In this document: positions 62,218-64,000 of the stretch, piece after piece
Position numbering within the stretch: position 1 is the stretch's first letter
Layout of the letters: each line of letters opens with the position of its first letter
Program-made: the position numbers and the translations under genes
Notes under the pieces: generated by a model
What the model was told of the DNA's origin: nothing
What the model saw: only the letters and a program-made list of their open reading frames with translations
Database searches by the model: none
NCBI RefSeq assembly: GCF_000332995.1
Contig: NZ_BANS01000028.1
Coordinates: forward strand, 1-64,000
Reading direction: 5' to 3'
DNA from: Gordonia amicalis NBRC 100051 = JCM 11271
GTDB lineage: Bacteria > Actinomycetota > Actinomycetes > Mycobacteriales > Mycobacteriaceae
DNA length: 64,000 bases

Positions 62218-62988
62218 TCAGTTCATCGGCAGCGGCTGCGCGTTGCGCTCGGCCAGCATGGCCTCGATGATCCCGATCTCCTTGTCCTGGGTGCGTTCCA
62301 TCGCCGACGCGAGGTCGCGGACGTAGGGCTGTGAGACGTTGGCCGGGTTCGCGGCGTACTCCATCATGTGGAGCCCGCCCTCGTGGTGGCGGAGCATCAG
62401 CTGCAGGAAGGTCGTGTCGACCTCCGGACCGCGCATCGCGCGGAACCGCTCCATCTCCGCCGACGTCGCCATGCCCGGCATCGCCGGTAGCTCGGCACCG
62501 GCGGCCGGGGTGGACCCGTGACCGCCTTGATCCATGTCGCCATGGTCCATGTCGCCGTGATCGTCACCGGACGTCTCCGTCGACGATCCGTGGCCCATCC
62601 AGCCCATCGCCTCGCCGGGGTTGGTGACGGGTTGTCCCCAGCGGGTCAGCCAGGACTGCATCTGCCCGATCTCGTTGCTCTGGGCGGTGAGGATGTCGAA
62701 GGCCATGCTCCGCACCTGGGGATCGGTGCCGTGCTCGAGTTCGATCGCGGCCATCTCGACGCCCTGCTCGTGGTGACGCGTCATGTCCTGGGCGAATCCG
62801 ACCGCGGCCGAGTTCGCCGCGGGGGAGTCCTCGCCGGAGGAGTCGTCGGCCAGGCTCGCCTGGATCAGCAGCCCGAGGCCGACGCCCACGAGCAGCACCG
62901 CGACCGCGGCGAGCGCGAGGATGGCCGGACGTCGACGTGACGGGGTGCTGCCGGTGGTCGGCTCGGTGCCCTCAGGTGTCTCGTTCAT
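62218..62988 (-). CDS. DUF305 protein, metal-rich, membrane anchored
   Basis: This 256-residue protein has one N-terminal membrane helix (ILALAAVAVLLVGVGLGLLI) and an outside domain of two DUF305 halves. Each half has a ferritin-like His pair: MTRHHEQGVEMAAIELEHG and MLRHHEGGLHMMEY. The linker is rich in His, Asp, Met and Gly (DDHGDMDHGDMDQGGHGS). Such proteins are linked to copper handling, and the linker could bind Cu or Zn. It follows the DUF3105 gene by 17 bases in the same direction, a pairing I recall in other actinobacteria. Confidence 0.88.
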   Translation of the reverse strand: MNETPEGTEPTTGSTPSRRRPAILALAAVAVLLVGVGLGLLIQASLADDSSGEDSPAANSAAVGFAQDMTRHHEQGVEMAAIELEHGTDPQVRSMAFDILTAQSNEIGQMQSWLTRWGQPVTNPGEAMGWMGHGSSTETSGDDHGDMDHGDMDQGGHGSTPAAGAELPAMPGMATSAEMERFRAMRGPEVDTTFLQLMLRHHEGGLHMMEYAANPANVSQPYVRDLASAMERTQDKEIGIIEAMLAERNAQPLPMN

Positions 62989-63005
62989 GTTCGTTCCCCG
63001 TCCGA

Positions 63006-63830
63006 TCAGCCTGCGGGCGTCGGGTTGGTGCCGCCGCCGTCCATGGGCACGGCGCCGGCGCCGGGTGCGCCCTCGTCGGCCGGCGGGGGATTCGACGGAT
63101 CGAAGCCCGGGATGGCGGTGCAGGTGGCTTGCGTCTCCGGGTACGCCGCGGTCTGCGGGTTCTCCTGGTAGACGCCGGGCATCATGTTGCGGCGCAGGGC
63201 GGTGATGAACTGATCGAGCCGCGGGTCGCTCGCCGAGTCCAGCTTCAGCTGATGCCCCCAGCTCTGTACCGAGACCGGCTTGTCCTGCCCGGGGAAGGGC
63301 GACAGGAACAGGTACTGCTCACCGCGCACGAGCCGCTTGAGGTAGTCGACGTCCTCCGGCGAGGCCGTGTCGGGGTTGTAGGTGATCCAGACGGCGCCGT
63401 GCTCGAGCGCGTGGACGGCGTTCTCCGAGCGCAGCGGGTTCGGGTAGACGACGCCGGTACAGGTCGCCCAGATCTCGTCATGCGGCCCGCCGAAGGGCGG
63501 CGACTGGTCGTAGGCGACGCGCTGGGACGCGTTCACGTGCTTGCCGGCCTCGTAGTAGATCTTCGTCACACCTTGGATGCCGTCCGATGGATCCGGAGTC
63601 TGCGGCGAGGGGACGAACTCGGAGACCGACTCGACCGCGACGTCGTCCTTCTCGTTGGCGCGCTTCTCGTTGAACTTCGGCACGAGGTAGATCGCGAGCC
63701 CCGCGAGGAGACCGATGACCACGACGACCGCGCCGATCAGCATCCAGTCGACCTGCCGGCCGGTCGCCGTGGGTACGGACCCGGACTTCTTACGAGCCTT
63801 GGGGACGTTCGCCCCTGGTTTGCGCGCCAT
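63006..63830 (-). CDS. DUF3105 membrane-anchored protein
   Basis: This 274-residue protein has a basic N-terminus, one membrane helix (WMLIGAVVVVIGLLAGLAIYLV) and an extracytoplasmic DUF3105 domain. The domain has DQSPPFGGPHDEIWATCTGVVY and NAVHALEHGAVWITYNP, with conserved His, Cys and Glu residues that suggest metal binding. The C-terminus is Pro/Gly rich. The ATG at 63828-63830 follows GAGGAAAGAAG. The DUF305 gene follows 17 bases after its stop, so the two are probably one operon. Confidence 0.87.
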   Translation of the reverse strand: MARKPGANVPKARKKSGSVPTATGRQVDWMLIGAVVVVIGLLAGLAIYLVPKFNEKRANEKDDVAVESVSEFVPSPQTPDPSDGIQGVTKIYYEAGKHVNASQRVAYDQSPPFGGPHDEIWATCTGVVYPNPLRSENAVHALEHGAVWITYNPDTASPEDVDYLKRLVRGEQYLFLSPFPGQDKPVSVQSWGHQLKLDSASDPRLDQFITALRRNMMPGVYQENPQTAAYPETQATCTAIPGFDPSNPPPADEGAPGAGAVPMDGGGTNPTPAG

Positions 63831-63985
63831 TGACTTCTTTCCTCGTACGACGGGGGTCGCCATGCGCGCGGGCGGTCGTACCCCCCGGCGCGCGCTCGGC
63901 GCACACGAGTCTACTGATGGATGGCACCGGCCCCGGGAGGGTGCGATTATCGATGAGCGGCCCTCGGCCAATAGGATGGTGTCCC
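63831..63985. promoter_or_regulatory. divergent region between DUF3105 and argS
   Basis: A 155-base stretch without a gene. TAGGAT (63972-63977) lies 8 bases before the argS GTG, which would make argS mRNA leaderless. No clear -35 element is visible. Confidence 0.35.
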
Positions 63986-64000
63986 GTGACTCCCGCCGAC
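63986..64000 (+). CDS. argS: arginyl-tRNA synthetase, first five codons only
   Basis: The window ends in GTG ACT CCC GCC GAC, which reads V(M)TPAD. This equals the start of mycobacterial ArgS as I recall it (MTPADLAEL), and the location after sbcDC, tRNA-Arg and DUF3105 fits. Fifteen bases are too few for proof, and the rest lies beyond the window. Confidence 0.6.

Noticed and set aside
1..64000. CRISPR array, prophage, integrase, insertion sequence or attachment duplication at the tRNA-Arg
   Set aside because: No regularly spaced repeats, no transposase or integrase motifs, and no second copy of the tRNA 3' end in the window.

Overview
The window is 64 kb of GC-rich actinobacterial chromosome with ordinary housekeeping content. 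It shows no plasmid, prophage, CRISPR or transposase signature. The gene set (AccD5/AccE5-like acyl-CoA carboxylase, WbbL rhamnosyltransferase, LpqY-SugABC trehalose importer, SigE-RseA-HtrA-TatB, Kgd, an F420/DDN-like protein, an LCP protein) and the gene order point to the order Mycobacteriales. Gordonia or a close relative is my best guess; the genus is inference. Compared from memory with Mycobacterium tuberculosis, two conserved blocks are joined here: a maf-to-manB block (like Rv3282 to Rv3264c) at about 1-16.8 kb, and an O-methyltransferase/sigE-to-argS block (like Rv1220c to Rv1292) from about 16.9 kb to the right end. Each block carries lineage-specific insertions.

Layout. 0-2.6 kb: maf, accE, accD (leftward). 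2.7-9.3 kb: birA, a DUF6069 membrane protein, a PH-domain protein coupled to an OmpR/histidine-kinase pair, GtrA, then purK-purE. 9.3-13.5 kb (leftward): dienelactone hydrolase, DDN-like protein, TIGR03089 protein, and an LCP ligase with a very long basic cytoplasmic tail. 13.8-16.8 kb: rmlD-wbbL-manB for the arabinogalactan linker and sugar nucleotides. 16.9-21.2 kb: O-methyltransferase and the envelope-stress unit sigE, rseA-htrA, tatB. 21.2-25.7 kb (leftward): mrp, a lytic transglycosylase, and a DUF1003 / CBS-domain pair. 25.8-31.2 kb: a GSP17M-like protein and the trehalose importer lpqY-sugA-sugB-sugC. 31.2-37.4 kb: ParB-like protein with a phosphoesterase, SUFU protein, HemK-like methyltransferase, CDGSH protein, haem-oxygenase-fold redox enzyme, Nth-like protein, CorA. 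37.5-45.1 kb, accessory: osmoprotectant-type lipoprotein, SDR + Baeyer-Villiger monooxygenase + TetR, DUF4383, and a glycosyltransferase-acyltransferase fusion. 45.2-55 kb (leftward): kgd, a fused asymmetric ABC exporter, a membrane-associated protein, a GST-like reductase. 55-57.3 kb: PadR + MFS exporter. 57.3-61.5 kb: sbcD-sbcC. 61.6-64 kb: tRNA-Arg(CCG), small methyltransferase, DUF305, DUF3105, and the first codons of argS.

Many genes are translationally coupled by 4-base ATGA/GTGA/TTGA overlaps (accD-accE, PH-regulator, purK-purE, wbbL-manB, rseA-htrA, lpqY-sugA, CBS protein-DUF1003, methyltransferase-CDGSH, GST-like/membrane protein/ABC), which makes the operons easy to read. The most interesting items are the 911-residue glycosyltransferase-acyltransferase fusion (42393-45128), the tandem 19-bp operators with facing, apparently leaderless promoters at the monooxygenase/TetR divergence, an ECF-type promoter before rseA, an operator inside the lpqY promoter, the asymmetric fused ABC exporter, and a 22-bp inverted repeat exactly at the junction of the two conserved blocks. 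I found no convincing wholly new multi-gene system. The fusion enzyme is the best candidate for undescribed biochemistry.
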